Below are positions 34,508 to 43,980 of a stretch of DNA of 64,000 nucleotides, piece after piece (within the stretch, counting starts at the first letter, position 1; each line of letters begins with the position of its first letter). The stretch lies in the NCBI RefSeq assembly GCF_002871345.2, contig NZ_CP136964.1:1617678-1681677 (forward strand). The letters are read 5' to 3'. A program made the position numbers and the translations under genes. The notes under the pieces were generated by a model that saw only the letters and a program-made list of their open reading frames with translations, did not search any database and was not told the origin of the DNA. Source of the DNA: Nosocomiicoccus massiliensis (GTDB lineage: Bacteria > Bacillota > Bacilli > Staphylococcales > Salinicoccaceae).

Positions 34508-37099
34508 ATGAGTCGATTTACAAATTATTTCTCTAAACATGTGAGAGAACGATTTACAAAAGAAATTGAACTCATCGGTATTAATAGAAGAGGGGGCGAC
34601 TTTATATTTACTTATAAAGTCCTCCCGTTTATTAATATACGTGTGATTTCAAATTATAATGCGACTGTTTTAATCGATGAAATAGAACACGCAGTTCCAT
34701 GCGAGTATAATGACGATTTAATTACAGTACGTGTGTCTGAAGCGTATTTTAATGATGAGCCAGACAATCTATCCGTTCAGTTATATTCGTTTAACGAGAA
34801 GATGCGTATTAAACGTAGTAAGGATTTTAAAATACGTACTCAATATTTTGTGAACAATAAACTATATAACATTAAAGTAAAAAGAGATGTACATATTTCT
34901 AAACGATATATGACGTTAAACTTTACTGATGAAACACAACTTGTAAATGACGCGAACGTATTAAAAGATTCTTTAGTGTTAACGTTTAATACGAAAGTGG
35001 ACAAAGATTCTGTACTCTTTTTAAGTTATATTCATAAGTTCGTAGAAATACCGACGACGTTAGTTGATGATTATACGTTAAAAGTAACGGGGCTAGAACA
35101 ACTTACAAACGGTGAAGCGGTATTTTATATCGCTCAAAAAGAAGATGTTTATTTATTAAAAGGCAAATTAAAAGAACAAGAACTTTTTACTGAATATTAT
35201 TCGTACACACTTAAGACAGAGCCGGAGTTAACGCTTGAAGTTAAAGAGCATGTGATCGTGCTCGAATCATTTTACGTGAGTGAAATAAAAGATAACGTCG
35301 TCACAGTCAATATTCAATTAGAAAAAGATATATTAATCAATCAACCGAAATTAAGTATCTTTAACCCGAGGCTTGATACGTCGGTGGATATCGATTTAAC
35401 AGATCAATTACGATGTGATATACCAATTGGAGTGCTGATTGACGGATTTACAAATAAAAAAATCAACTTTATAAATGATGGTATCGTGTATCAACTTGAT
35501 ATTCGATATGCAAAAATTACCGATGATATGGTCGGTAAACATCTTCATGACAATGAGTATCTCAATACTCATTTTTATAGAAGAAAAGACAACTACTTAG
35601 GTTTTAAAGTATCTCGTCCACGTATAAGAAGACGTATGACATCTATTAAAGACTTTACGTTTAAAGGTTTTATGAAGGGGAGAGAGTCGTTCTCTAATGC
35701 TGAGAACGTCATTATATTTGAAGATCGTATCAGTCAAAAAACTGTCGAATATCCAGTAGACGATAAATTTAAAATAAAAGTAGTACCTGAAGATATCATC
35801 AATTTGATGAGTCGTGGTAAGACAGTGATTGATATTTACGTCGGTATGAGAAATGAAGACGGCGACATCATCGCAAGGGAAAAAATCCCATACAAACATT
35901 CAGATTATAAAAAAGATAATTTTTACGATTTAAAAATTGTCCAAGAAAAAGACCGAGAAGTTTATTTACTCGTGACGACAACACCATTTAACAATTTAAA
36001 AATCGAAACATTTGTTGTACCAAAATCAGTCAACACGAATGTCACGCGAGACAACAATATATGGTTACTCGGAGAACGTACAGATACTGCACAAGAAAAT
36101 GGATATGCATTGTTTAAATATTTACAAGACAAACAAGTCGAAGCGTACTACGTGATAGACGGAGAATCTAAAGATTATGAAAAGATAAAAGACGAAGAAA
36201 ACGTACTCGTTTTTGGTAGTGAAGCACACTATGATATTAGTTTAAGAGCAGGGGTATTACTATGTACGCACGATTTTGAAAATATTTTACCGTACAAACC
36301 AGCGAAAGAATTCTTTAACTATGGTGATACTTTTAAAGTGTTTCTACAGCACGGTGTACTCGGTAGAAAACCAGCTGAATATCATAAAAAATACTATGAG
36401 GATCCGTTTGATATATTTATCGTATCGAGTTCAAGTGAGAAGTACGACGTCGTCGTTGAAGAGATGGGATACGATGAAGATGAAGTCATCGTTACAGGTC
36501 TTGCACGATTTGACCAATTACCGATTGGCAAAAAAGGGAAAGACATATTACTTATGCCGACGTGGCGTGACTGGATTAACACTGACGAACGATTTTTAAA
36601 CAGTGAGTATTATCACCGTTATAAAAATTTAATCGAAAACGAACGCCTTCATGAAGTACTAAAAAAATATAACGTCAAATTAAATTTCTACCCGCATTAT
36701 CGTGCACAGCAGTTCTTTACAAAAGAGCATATTGAAGCGACAGATAACATTGAATTTATTACGCTAGGAGAACGTACTGTACAAGATTTACTCATTGAAC
36801 ATGCGTTACTCATTACAGATTTTAGTAGTGTAAGTTTTGACTTTACAATGATGAAAAAACCAGTAATATACTATCACTTCGACGAAGATCGATTCTTTAA
36901 TAGAGGGATATTACGACCTGTAAATGAAACATTTTTAGGAGATATCGCGGAAACAGAAGAACTTCTGATTAGCTATATCGAAGATTCGATTAAACATAAC
37001 TATGAAAATAAAGTAAAAGATATTAGTGGCATTATTAAATATCAAGATCAACATAACTGTGAACGTATATATGAAGCGGTGGAACGAAAAAAACTCTAA
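34508..37099 (+). CDS. large TagF-like CDP-polyol phosphotransferase (863 aa)
   Basis: C-terminal half (about 490-860) is a CDP-glycerol glycerophosphotransferase-family domain: VFLQHGVLGRKPAEYHKKYY, VTGLARFDQLP, LLMPTWRDW, NFYPHYRAQQFF and the phosphate-binding LLITDFSSVSFDFTMMKKPVIYY. The N-terminal ~480 residues are beta-rich and look like several repeated all-beta modules (e.g. VLTFNTKVDKDSVLFLSYI..., LTLEVKEHVIVLESFYV), resembling in style the shorter N-terminal modules of TarL-type enzymes. No TM; probably peripheral on the inner membrane face. SD AAAGGTG. Last gene of tarA-wzz-capB-like-tagF-like operon, ended by a terminator. Whether it makes glycerol- or ribitol-phosphate polymer is unknown. 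Confidence 0.84.
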   Translation: MSRFTNYFSKHVRERFTKEIELIGINRRGGDFIFTYKVLPFINIRVISNYNATVLIDEIEHAVPCEYNDDLITVRVSEAYFNDEPDNLSVQLYSFNEKMRIKRSKDFKIRTQYFVNNKLYNIKVKRDVHISKRYMTLNFTDETQLVNDANVLKDSLVLTFNTKVDKDSVLFLSYIHKFVEIPTTLVDDYTLKVTGLEQLTNGEAVFYIAQKEDVYLLKGKLKEQELFTEYYSYTLKTEPELTLEVKEHVIVLESFYVSEIKDNVVTVNIQLEKDILINQPKLSIFNPRLDTSVDIDLTDQLRCDIPIGVLIDGFTNKKINFINDGIVYQLDIRYAKITDDMVGKHLHDNEYLNTHFYRRKDNYLGFKVSRPRIRRRMTSIKDFTFKGFMKGRESFSNAENVIIFEDRISQKTVEYPVDDKFKIKVVPEDIINLMSRGKTVIDIYVGMRNEDGDIIAREKIPYKHSDYKKDNFYDLKIVQEKDREVYLLVTTTPFNNLKIETFVVPKSVNTNVTRDNNIWLLGERTDTAQENGYALFKYLQDKQVEAYYVIDGESKDYEKIKDEENVLVFGSEAHYDISLRAGVLLCTHDFENILPYKPAKEFFNYGDTFKVFLQHGVLGRKPAEYHKKYYEDPFDIFIVSSSSEKYDVVVEEMGYDEDEVIVTGLARFDQLPIGKKGKDILLMPTWRDWINTDERFLNSEYYHRYKNLIENERLHEVLKKYNVKLNFYPHYRAQQFFTKEHIEATDNIEFITLGERTVQDLLIEHALLITDFSSVSFDFTMMKKPVIYYHFDEDRFFNRGILRPVNETFLGDIAETEELLISYIEDSIKHNYENKVKDISGIIKYQDQHNCERIYEAVERKKL

Positions 37100-37121
37100 C
37101 ATTTTTGTTAGAGTTTTTTTA
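37087..37121. terminator. bidirectional terminator
   Basis: Stem AAACTCTAACA (37091-37101) with its complement (37106-37116), four-base T loop, and flanking A/T runs, between convergent genes. Confidence 0.88.
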
Positions 37122-37547
37122 TTACAACTGTTTAATCATATCGATATGTGGGATGTTTGCGTCTAAATATTCATCGGAAAAATTTTCATAGCCGAGTTTG
37201 TTATAAAATTTAATCGCGTGAGTTTGTGCACCAAGTTTTGCCCATACGTAACCTTGTTGTCTCGCATGAATATGAACGAACGTCATTAAGTTATGTCCGA
37301 ATCCGAGCTTTCTATATTCTTTTAAAACAGCCATTCTTTCGACTTTAATTGTAGAATCATCAAGCACTCGGTAACGTACTGTACCGGCTGGTTCATCGTT
37401 AAATAGTAAAATGATATGAACGCTTTCTTCTTCGTACTCATCTAATTCTAAATCAGCTGGAACACCTTGTTCTTCTACAAATACTTTATTTCTAATATCC
37501 ACGCAATCATCGTAGTATTTCTTATCATCTGTAATATATATATTCAT
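37122..37547 (-). CDS. GNAT-family N-acetyltransferase
   Basis: Acetyl-CoA-dependent N-acetyltransferase of 141 residues, cytosolic. Motif V/A region is TIKVERMAVLKEYRKLGFGHNLMTFV (acetyl-CoA pyrophosphate loop RKLGFGH) followed by GAQTHAIKFYNKLGYENFSDEY. The N-terminus (CVDIRNKVFVEEQGVPADLE) is the ElaA/YjcF-like subgroup pattern. Start ATG 37547 chosen for AGGAG upstream; an open extension of 15 codons has no SD. Separate from the neighbouring LCP gene by a terminator. Substrate unknown. Confidence 0.85.
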   Translation of the reverse strand: MNIYITDDKKYYDDCVDIRNKVFVEEQGVPADLELDEYEEESVHIILLFNDEPAGTVRYRVLDDSTIKVERMAVLKEYRKLGFGHNLMTFVHIHARQQGYVWAKLGAQTHAIKFYNKLGYENFSDEYLDANIPHIDMIKQL

Positions 37548-37560
37548 AATAGACACTCCT

Positions 37561-37593
37561 AAAAAAATAATGACTAGGCAGTACCTAGTCATT
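37561..37593 (-). terminator. LCP gene terminator
   Basis: On the minus strand, stem 37593-37584 with 37578-37569 (AATGACTAGG arms), 5-base loop, then ATTTTTTT. Confidence 0.85.
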
Positions 37594-37601
37594 ATATAAC
37601 A

Positions 37602-38909
37602 CTATTCATAATTCTCTCTATCATCACGCTCAGGTGGGAAGTATTCATCTCTAGGATTTGTCCCTGGATTGTAATAATAATCGTCATCATTTGACTCATC
37701 TAAATATTCTTCTTCTGTTGGTTCAGTGTAGTCTTGTCCGTCAGGTTGACTAACATCTGTGTCGCCTTCATTGTCTTCATAGTTTTCTAATTGTTCTTTT
37801 GGAATGTTAAAGCCGTCACCATACTTACTTTTATATGCTGGATCGGCAAAAAACGGTATGTCTTCACCTTCAAGTTTATAATTGTTAATAATATCCTCAC
37901 CGATTAAAACTGTTGGGTTTAGCCAGTAGGACAGGCGAATATTTGCGAAGTCATTTACGTCTGGTGCTTTTAAATCAAGAATCTCTCGTAACGTTCGACT
38001 TAATACAAATAAATGCTCTTCACTTGGTTTGTAGTAATACGCACCAGTATATCCAATATAATCTTCACCGAGAACTCTTGTCTGTTCAAAATCAATATCG
38101 TTACTTGCAAAATATTTTGCTAGTTTTGTGATGTCTTGCATTGTAAAGTTATGAGTCACGTTTTTTGAAACGACGTCGACGAGGTCATCTATTTTTGTAA
38201 TTGCTCCTGTAGACTTTGAGCGATTCATAATTGCCTGAATCATTTGCATTTGTCGTTCTCCACGACCAAAGTCTGAGTCCACTCGGCGACTTCTAACTAC
38301 CGCAAGCGCCTCTTCACCTGTTAACATTCGTTTTCCTTTTTTTACTTTTATTTTACCTGAGTCATCTTGGTTTGGTTCTTCCATATCAAATGGAACATCG
38401 AACTCAACACCACCAAGTGTATTTACAATATCAACTACGGAATCAAAGTTTACACGAATGTAAAAGTCAACAGGAACGTTTAATAAGTTTTCCACTGAAT
38501 CGACAGCTCCTTCAATTCCACCGAGCGCATGTGCGTGGTTGATTTTGTCGAATGCTTGTTCATCACTAATTAGACTTAGCGTATCGCGAGGGATGTTGAT
38601 CATTTTAATGACGTTACCTTCACGGTCAAACGTAGCTAATATCATCGTATCCGTTCTAAATTCATCTCTTTTTAATTGTTCTTTTTTAGCACGTTTTTCG
38701 TTTTCGTCAATTCCTAATATTAGTACTGTAAAACTATCTTCGATATCTACTTCTTCACCATCTTCACGAAGTTTCGACTTATCCTCTAATCCGGAAAATG
38801 AAGAGTTTACTCCTTTGTTGACTGTATAGTATATATAACCACCATAAGCGGCCCCAGCAATGCCGAGTACTAAAAGTATGACGAAAATAATTTTAAGGAA
38901 TTTTTTCAT
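37602..38909 (-). CDS. LytR-CpsA-Psr (LCP) family phosphotransferase
   Basis: Membrane enzyme that moves undecaprenyl-linked wall teichoic acid or capsule onto peptidoglycan outside the cell. 435 residues: one N-terminal TM (about 5-27) and an LCP domain (about 60-235) with the catalytic Arg/Asp-rich DEFRTDTMILATFD, NIPRDTLSLI, KINHAHALGG and VVRSRRVDSDFGRGERQ. A long C-terminal tail (about 380-435) is low-complexity, acidic and Tyr-rich (DESNDDDYYYNPG...). MsrR/LcpA-type by length. SD GGAG. Sits beside tarBD, fitting WTA attachment. Confidence 0.93.
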   Translation of the reverse strand: MKKFLKIIFVILLVLGIAGAAYGGYIYYTVNKGVNSSFSGLEDKSKLREDGEEVDIEDSFTVLILGIDENEKRAKKEQLKRDEFRTDTMILATFDREGNVIKMINIPRDTLSLISDEQAFDKINHAHALGGIEGAVDSVENLLNVPVDFYIRVNFDSVVDIVNTLGGVEFDVPFDMEEPNQDDSGKIKVKKGKRMLTGEEALAVVRSRRVDSDFGRGERQMQMIQAIMNRSKSTGAITKIDDLVDVVSKNVTHNFTMQDITKLAKYFASNDIDFEQTRVLGEDYIGYTGAYYYKPSEEHLFVLSRTLREILDLKAPDVNDFANIRLSYWLNPTVLIGEDIINNYKLEGEDIPFFADPAYKSKYGDGFNIPKEQLENYEDNEGDTDVSQPDGQDYTEPTEEEYLDESNDDDYYYNPGTNPRDEYFPPERDDRENYE

Positions 38910-38944
38910 AGTAATCTCCGAACTTCAAAATAATATAATAACCT

Positions 38945-40069
38945 TTATTGTAACATTGATAAAAGAGTATTTGTATTATTTTGGTTGTTATAATCATTCC
39001 AAAGATCTTTAAATTGACGTATTTCTTCCGCAGAGAAGTCATCATTTTTAATCATTTCAAGAATTTCATCTGTGCTATATGCGATATTTGTCGTGACGAG
39101 AGATTCATAATCATCTATTAACCCTTTTGTATTCGTATACTCATCTAAATCATAAGGATAATAGATAACTGGACGCATAAGGTTCGCAAATTCAAAGCCG
39201 ACAGAAGAGTAGTCTGTAATTAAAATATCAGTCACACTTAACACTTCTTCTAACGAAAATCCGTCAGTGAGATCGATCACACCTTTAATATCAGTGTCTA
39301 ACTGAACAGTAGGGTGTAGTCTTAACGCGATTCTATAATTGCTCGGTAACTGTTGACTCATTTTAGAGATGTCGAGTGGTATATCAGAAATATTAAACTG
39401 ATTTTCTCGATACGTCGGCGCATACGTTACAACGATAACTTCGTCGTCTAAATTTAAGCGACTTCGAACATTATCTCGAGTCGATTGAATATTCGACTGT
39501 TCTCTATAAAAATCAAGACGTGGCATCGCTGCTTTTATGATTTTTTTATCATCAATAGAAAACGTCTGTTTAAAAATATCTGCCATACGTTTAGATCCAG
39601 CGACATAATAATCCACATTTTGATACGTTTTTTTAAACCGAGTTTTTGCACAGTCTGGACGGTGTTTAAATGACTCATCCATTAACCCAAACGCCTTTAC
39701 AGCACCAACCGCATGCCACGTTTGAAATACTTTAACATAAGGTTTTAATGTAGACATACCACCAATTACAGGGAAATGATTATCGACAATAATATTTTTT
39801 GCACGACCAATTTCATATAATTCTTTTACGCTTAAACTACTATGTGTATACACTTTAACGTTATCAAACGTTTTAAAATCATACTGACGCGATGAAAAAA
39901 TAATCACTTCATCGTAAAGACGCATCTTCGGATGACGAATAATATAATCGATATTATCGCCAAAAGAAGTTAAAATAACGACAGAGTTTTTAACAGGTAA
40001 TACGCGCATCAATAAAAAGAAACGTGAGACAAAAAAATTGTACACACGTATAAAAAGTTCTTTAATCAT
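38945..40069 (-). CDS. tarB: teichoic acid glycerol-phosphate primase
   Basis: Adds the first glycerol-3-phosphate from CDP-glycerol to the ManNAc-GlcNAc-PP-lipid linkage unit. 374 residues. The S. aureus TarB pattern is visible: IIVDNHFPVIGGMS, KVFQTWHAVGAVKAFGL, YYVAGSKRMADIFKQTF, PRLDFY, VTYAPTYRENQ, LHPTVQ and ILITDYSSVGFEFANLMRPVIYY. An N-terminal amphipathic/hydrophobic stretch likely attaches it to the membrane. It overlaps tarD by 8 bases, so the two are translationally coupled. Confidence 0.9.
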   Translation of the reverse strand: MIKELFIRVYNFFVSRFFLLMRVLPVKNSVVILTSFGDNIDYIIRHPKMRLYDEVIIFSSRQYDFKTFDNVKVYTHSSLSVKELYEIGRAKNIIVDNHFPVIGGMSTLKPYVKVFQTWHAVGAVKAFGLMDESFKHRPDCAKTRFKKTYQNVDYYVAGSKRMADIFKQTFSIDDKKIIKAAMPRLDFYREQSNIQSTRDNVRSRLNLDDEVIVVTYAPTYRENQFNISDIPLDISKMSQQLPSNYRIALRLHPTVQLDTDIKGVIDLTDGFSLEEVLSVTDILITDYSSVGFEFANLMRPVIYYPYDLDEYTNTKGLIDDYESLVTTNIAYSTDEILEMIKNDDFSAEEIRQFKDLWNDYNNQNNTNTLLSMLQ

Positions 40070-40454
40070 TTTGATTCAGATCTTTCTTAATTTTAGTTGT
40101 TGAGACACCCTCGGTTCTCGGTAAGTATACAACTTCACATAAATCATTTAAAAAGTCGAATTCACCTTCCCAGTCATGACCCATTACGAATGTGTCAATG
40201 TTGTGATTTTTTACGTCATCACGTTTTTGATCCCAACTATTTTCTGGAATTACCTCATCGACATATTTAATCGCTTCTAAAATAAGTTTACGATCTTCAT
40301 ATGAGTGATATGCTTCTTTATGTTTTAAGCTATTGAAGCTATCTGTAGATAAGCCGACAACTAGATAATCTCCCATCTCTTTCGCACGTTTTAAAATATT
40401 GATATGTCCAACATGTAATAAGTCAAAAGTTCCATATGTTATAATCTTTTTCAT
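40062..40454 (-). CDS. tarD: glycerol-3-phosphate cytidylyltransferase
   Basis: Makes CDP-glycerol from glycerol-3-phosphate and CTP in the cytosol, feeding TarB and TarF. 130 residues, near the usual 129-132. Nucleotidyltransferase marks: TYGTFDLLHVGHINILKRAK (HxGH at about 14-17), WDQKRDDV and the C-terminal RTEGVSTTKIKKDL. First gene of the tarD-tarB operon, with its own promoter at 40523-40551. Confidence 0.96.
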   Translation of the reverse strand: MKKIITYGTFDLLHVGHINILKRAKEMGDYLVVGLSTDSFNSLKHKEAYHSYEDRKLILEAIKYVDEVIPENSWDQKRDDVKNHNIDTFVMGHDWEGEFDFLNDLCEVVYLPRTEGVSTTKIKKDLNQND

Positions 40455-40522
40455 TGGATTTCACCTTAATATTTATTTCTATCTTTTCAGTCTATACCAA
40501 AACTGTACAAAATACGATTGTT

Positions 40523-40551
40523 ATAGTATATTACTTTACGCATTTTGACAA
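40523..40551 (-). promoter_or_regulatory. promoter of tarD-tarB
   Basis: Minus strand: -35 TTGTCA (40551-40546), 17-base spacer, -10 TACTAT (40528-40523). A plus-strand TTGACA overlaps the same bases and might serve tarF, but no -10 with good spacing follows it. Confidence 0.6.
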
Positions 40552-40609
40552 AACTTCGGTATAATATAGTCTATATATTATAATTAATGAAGAAAGAAAG
40601 TAGATTTAA

Positions 40610-41776
40610 ATGAAATTTTTAAAGTCGTTTTGGTTAAATATATACAAGTTTATCTTTTTTACTGCAGGTCTAATTCTACCTAAAAATAAAAAGAGAATTA
40701 TGTTCGAAAGTTTTTTAGGAAGGCAATTCAGTGATAATCCTCGTGCATTATATGAATATATGAAAATGCATTATAGCGAATACGAACTTATTTGGAGTGC
40801 AGATAAGCGTCACGTAAAAACATTCGAAGAAAGTGGTGTGCCGTATTTTAAGAGGTTTTCGTTAAAGTGGTTAATCGCAATGAATACATCACATATATGG
40901 GTTTCAAATAGTAGATTACCTTTATGGATTCCTAAGCCAAGATCTACAAAGTATTTACAAACATGGCATGGTACGCCGTTAAAGCGTCTAGCATTAGATA
41001 TGGATGAAGTACTTATGGCTGATACAGACACAGAAAGATATAAGAAAAACTTTACTAAAGAATCTAGTAAATGGGATTATTTAATATCTCCGAATCCATA
41101 TTCAACAGAAATATTTAAACGCGCATTTAACTTTAATAAAGATATGTTAGAGACGGGATATCCTAGAAATGATTACTTAGTCAACTTTAATAATCCAGAT
41201 TATATTCATAAACTCAAAGTCGAACTTGGAATTAAACGCGGCAAAAAAGTAATTCTTTATGCACCAACGTGGAGAGATAATGAATATCATGAGCGTGGAC
41301 GTTATAAATTTGACATCCAACTAGATTTAGAACGAATGCAAAAAGAATTAGGCAATGATTATATAATTTTACTACGCATGCATTACTTAATTGCTGAGAA
41401 TATAGATGTAGAAAAATACAATGGGTTCGTGTTAGATTTTTCAAGTTATGAAGATATTCGTGATCTATACTTAGTATCGGATATGTTAATTACCGACTAT
41501 TCTTCTGTGTTTTTTGATTATGCAATTTTAAACCGTCCGATGATGTTCTTTACGTATGACATTGACAGTTACCGTGATGTAGTTAGAGGATTTTATTTTG
41601 ATTTTGAACAAAAAGCACCAGGTCCTTTATTGTACAATACTGATGAAGTTATAAACGCTATACAGAATATTGAGTCACAAGATTATTCTGTCGTTCGACA
41701 AGAGTTTAGAGAAAAGTTTTGCGCATTAGAAGACGGAAAAGCGTCTGAACGTGTAATGAAAAGTATTTTACGGTAA
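40610..41776 (+). CDS. tarF: teichoic acid glycerol-phosphate transferase
   Basis: CDP-glycerol glycerophosphotransferase adding the second glycerol-phosphate to the linkage unit. 388 residues, matching S. aureus TarF (389). Begins with a membrane-associating hydrophobic segment (about 1-25), then RIMFESFLGRQFSDNPRALYEYM, the catalytic TKYLQTWHGTPLKRL, GYPRNDYL, VILYAPTWRDN, LRMHYL and MLITDYSSVFFDYAILNRPMMFF. Weak SD (GAAAGAAAG). Runs into tarG and tarH with 18- and 12-base gaps: one operon. Confidence 0.9.
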   Translation: MKFLKSFWLNIYKFIFFTAGLILPKNKKRIMFESFLGRQFSDNPRALYEYMKMHYSEYELIWSADKRHVKTFEESGVPYFKRFSLKWLIAMNTSHIWVSNSRLPLWIPKPRSTKYLQTWHGTPLKRLALDMDEVLMADTDTERYKKNFTKESSKWDYLISPNPYSTEIFKRAFNFNKDMLETGYPRNDYLVNFNNPDYIHKLKVELGIKRGKKVILYAPTWRDNEYHERGRYKFDIQLDLERMQKELGNDYIILLRMHYLIAENIDVEKYNGFVLDFSSYEDIRDLYLVSDMLITDYSSVFFDYAILNRPMMFFTYDIDSYRDVVRGFYFDFEQKAPGPLLYNTDEVINAIQNIESQDYSVVRQEFREKFCALEDGKASERVMKSILR

Positions 41777-41794
41777 TTATTGAAAGGGAATAAA

Positions 41795-42616
41795 ATGAAA
41801 TCTTTAATTAAACTAATACAAGAACAAATAGAATATTTCTACTTAGCACGACGATTGTCATTATATGAATTAAAAAGTAGTAATAAAAACAATTATCTTG
41901 GAATGTTCTGGGAGTTATTAAATCCACTCACACAAATATTAATCTATTGGTTCGTATTTGGAACACTAAGAGACCGTGCACCTGTAATTGTAAATGGCAA
42001 TGAGACACCATTTATACTATGGCTAATTGTAGGGTTTTTAGTGTGGATTTTTTTCTACCAAGCTTCTATAGAAGCATCTAAATCTATATATACTAGACTT
42101 AGAATGTTATCAAAAATGAACTTCCCAATGAGTGTTATACCGAATATTCCTATTTTGTCTAAAATATATATACATTTTGGAATGCTAGTTATTGCACTTA
42201 TCGTCCATCAAATTTATGGATATTATGTTTCAATTTATTTAATACAAATCGTATACTTCATCTTTTGTTTATACGTCTTTACTTTTGCATTTGGCTTAAT
42301 TATGTCGACGTTATCTACAATTATCAGGGATGTGCATCTGTTTTTAAACTCTACACTCAGAATGGGTTTATATGTTTCAGGAGTATTGTGGCCATTAACG
42401 ATGTTAAGTGATTTCCCGAAAGTGATGTATATATTAAAATTTAACCCACTTATCTACGTCATTGATGGATATCGCTACGCATTTTTAGGTTCAGGGTGGT
42501 ACATTATTGAACATTGGAAGTATGGATTATACTTCTGGGCAGTAATATTAATATTATTATTAATCGGTGCAACGCTTCACATGAGATTTAGAAGAAATTT
42601 TATTGATTACTTATAG
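41795..42616 (+). CDS. tarG: teichoic acid ABC exporter permease
   Basis: Integral membrane subunit of the TarGH flippase that moves lipid-linked wall teichoic acid across the membrane. 273 residues, six helices; ABC-2 type. The N-terminal amphipathic segment ARRLSLYELKSSNKNNYLGMFWELLNPLTQILIYWFVFG and the C-terminal FNPLIYVIDGYRYAFLG are typical. The ATG at 41795 follows AAAGGGA; a TTG 5 codons upstream is unlikely. Confidence 0.93.
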   Translation: MKSLIKLIQEQIEYFYLARRLSLYELKSSNKNNYLGMFWELLNPLTQILIYWFVFGTLRDRAPVIVNGNETPFILWLIVGFLVWIFFYQASIEASKSIYTRLRMLSKMNFPMSVIPNIPILSKIYIHFGMLVIALIVHQIYGYYVSIYLIQIVYFIFCLYVFTFAFGLIMSTLSTIIRDVHLFLNSTLRMGLYVSGVLWPLTMLSDFPKVMYILKFNPLIYVIDGYRYAFLGSGWYIIEHWKYGLYFWAVILILLLIGATLHMRFRRNFIDYL

Positions 42617-42628
42617 AGGTTGGATAAT

Positions 42629-43960
42629 ATGGAGAAAGTTATAGAAGTAAAAGATGTTTCAAAAAAATATACGTTGTTCAATGACTCTAAAGAAAAGTTT
42701 TTAAATTTGTTTAATAAAGAAAAATATGGAAAAGCTTTTTATGCGCTAGATTCTGTTAGTTTTTCAGCATATGAAGGTGATGTTGTTGGATTTATTGGAA
42801 CAAATGGATCTGGTAAATCAACATTATCTAATATTATCGCAGGAATTGTACCCGAAACAAAAGGAGAGGTACATACCCGTGGTGATGTTGCTTTAATTGC
42901 AGTTGCTGCAGGACTCAATAACAATTTAACAGGCAGAGAGAACATTGAGTTAAAATGTTTAATGCTCGGATTTAGTAAACAGGAAATTAAAGAATTAGAG
43001 CCAGAAATAATCGAATTTTCAGAGCTAGGGGAATTTATTGATCAGCCAGTAAAGTCATACTCTAGTGGTATGAGGTCTAGACTTGGTTTTGCAATTTCAG
43101 TAAGTGTGGATCCTGATGTACTCATTATCGATGAGGCACTGTCAGTTGGTGATAAGGCATTTGCTGAGAAAAGTTTACAGAAGATGAAAGAGTTTAAAGA
43201 GCAAGGAAAGACGATGATTTTCGTCTCGCACTCGCTCGGTCAAATGAAGCAATTTTGTAACAAAATACTTTGGTTAGAATTTGGTCGTGTTAAAGCATAT
43301 GGTGAAACGAATGAAGTTCTCGGCATGTATGAAAGATATTTAAGAAAATGGCAAAAGATGACAAAGAAAGAACGCGATGAATACCGTAATAATATATTAT
43401 CGTCTCCAGCCACAACAGATAATAAACAAGAAATAGGTAATACGGTAATCTATTCTCAAACAGATGAGTACATTACAGAAAAAGATGATTATGAACTTCA
43501 CATGGAAAGTAGATTAGGCCATATTAGAGGTGGTAAATCATCTGTATATGAAGCACCAAATAGTAGAGAGAATGTAAAATCATCTAATGACTTTAAACAT
43601 CATGTATATTATATTACCCGATCAGCAAATTATAGATTTGAGAAGTATTATTTATTATCGACTTCACGAAGTGCAGAAGATGGAGTCATTGGTTGGATGA
43701 AAGAAAAAGACATTCAATCACATACATTTTCTTTAATAGACCAAGATAATAAGCATGTCATATTGAACGGTGAAGGTAGTGCATTCTACATGCCATGGGG
43801 CGGTAAGAAAAACTCTGCATTTGGAGACTTAAAGAAACTCACTGATACAGAGATACGTGTCATTGAAACGTGGTTCATCGGTCGTAATATATGGTATAAA
43901 GCAATAATTGATAATGAACAAGTTTGGTTGAATGCGAAATATACAAAAGAAAGTGAATAA
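42629..43960 (+). CDS. tarH: teichoic acid ABC exporter ATPase with C-terminal GW-like domain
   Basis: ATPase of the TarGH exporter. 443 residues. Residues 1-245 are the nucleotide-binding domain: Walker A GTNGSGKST (about 59-67), signature YSSGMRSRLGFA, Walker B VLIIDEALSVGD, and the H-loop FVSHS. S. aureus TarH stops near 264; this one continues ~190 residues. The extension has a charged linker (RKWQKMTKKERDEYRNN...) and then two GW/SH3-like segments (HHVYYITRSANYRFEKYYLLSTSR...GVIGWMKEKDI; FYMPWGG...WFIGRNIWYKAIIDNEQVWLNAKY). I see no TM helix, so the GW part should be cytosolic, unlike Bacillus TagH, whose extension is membrane-linked as I recall. The ATG start at 42629 follows AGAGG. Confidence 0.88.
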   Translation: MEKVIEVKDVSKKYTLFNDSKEKFLNLFNKEKYGKAFYALDSVSFSAYEGDVVGFIGTNGSGKSTLSNIIAGIVPETKGEVHTRGDVALIAVAAGLNNNLTGRENIELKCLMLGFSKQEIKELEPEIIEFSELGEFIDQPVKSYSSGMRSRLGFAISVSVDPDVLIIDEALSVGDKAFAEKSLQKMKEFKEQGKTMIFVSHSLGQMKQFCNKILWLEFGRVKAYGETNEVLGMYERYLRKWQKMTKKERDEYRNNILSSPATTDNKQEIGNTVIYSQTDEYITEKDDYELHMESRLGHIRGGKSSVYEAPNSRENVKSSNDFKHHVYYITRSANYRFEKYYLLSTSRSAEDGVIGWMKEKDIQSHTFSLIDQDNKHVILNGEGSAFYMPWGGKKNSAFGDLKKLTDTEIRVIETWFIGRNIWYKAIIDNEQVWLNAKYTKESE

Positions 43961-43980
43961 ATTCATAGTAAAATAAAAGA

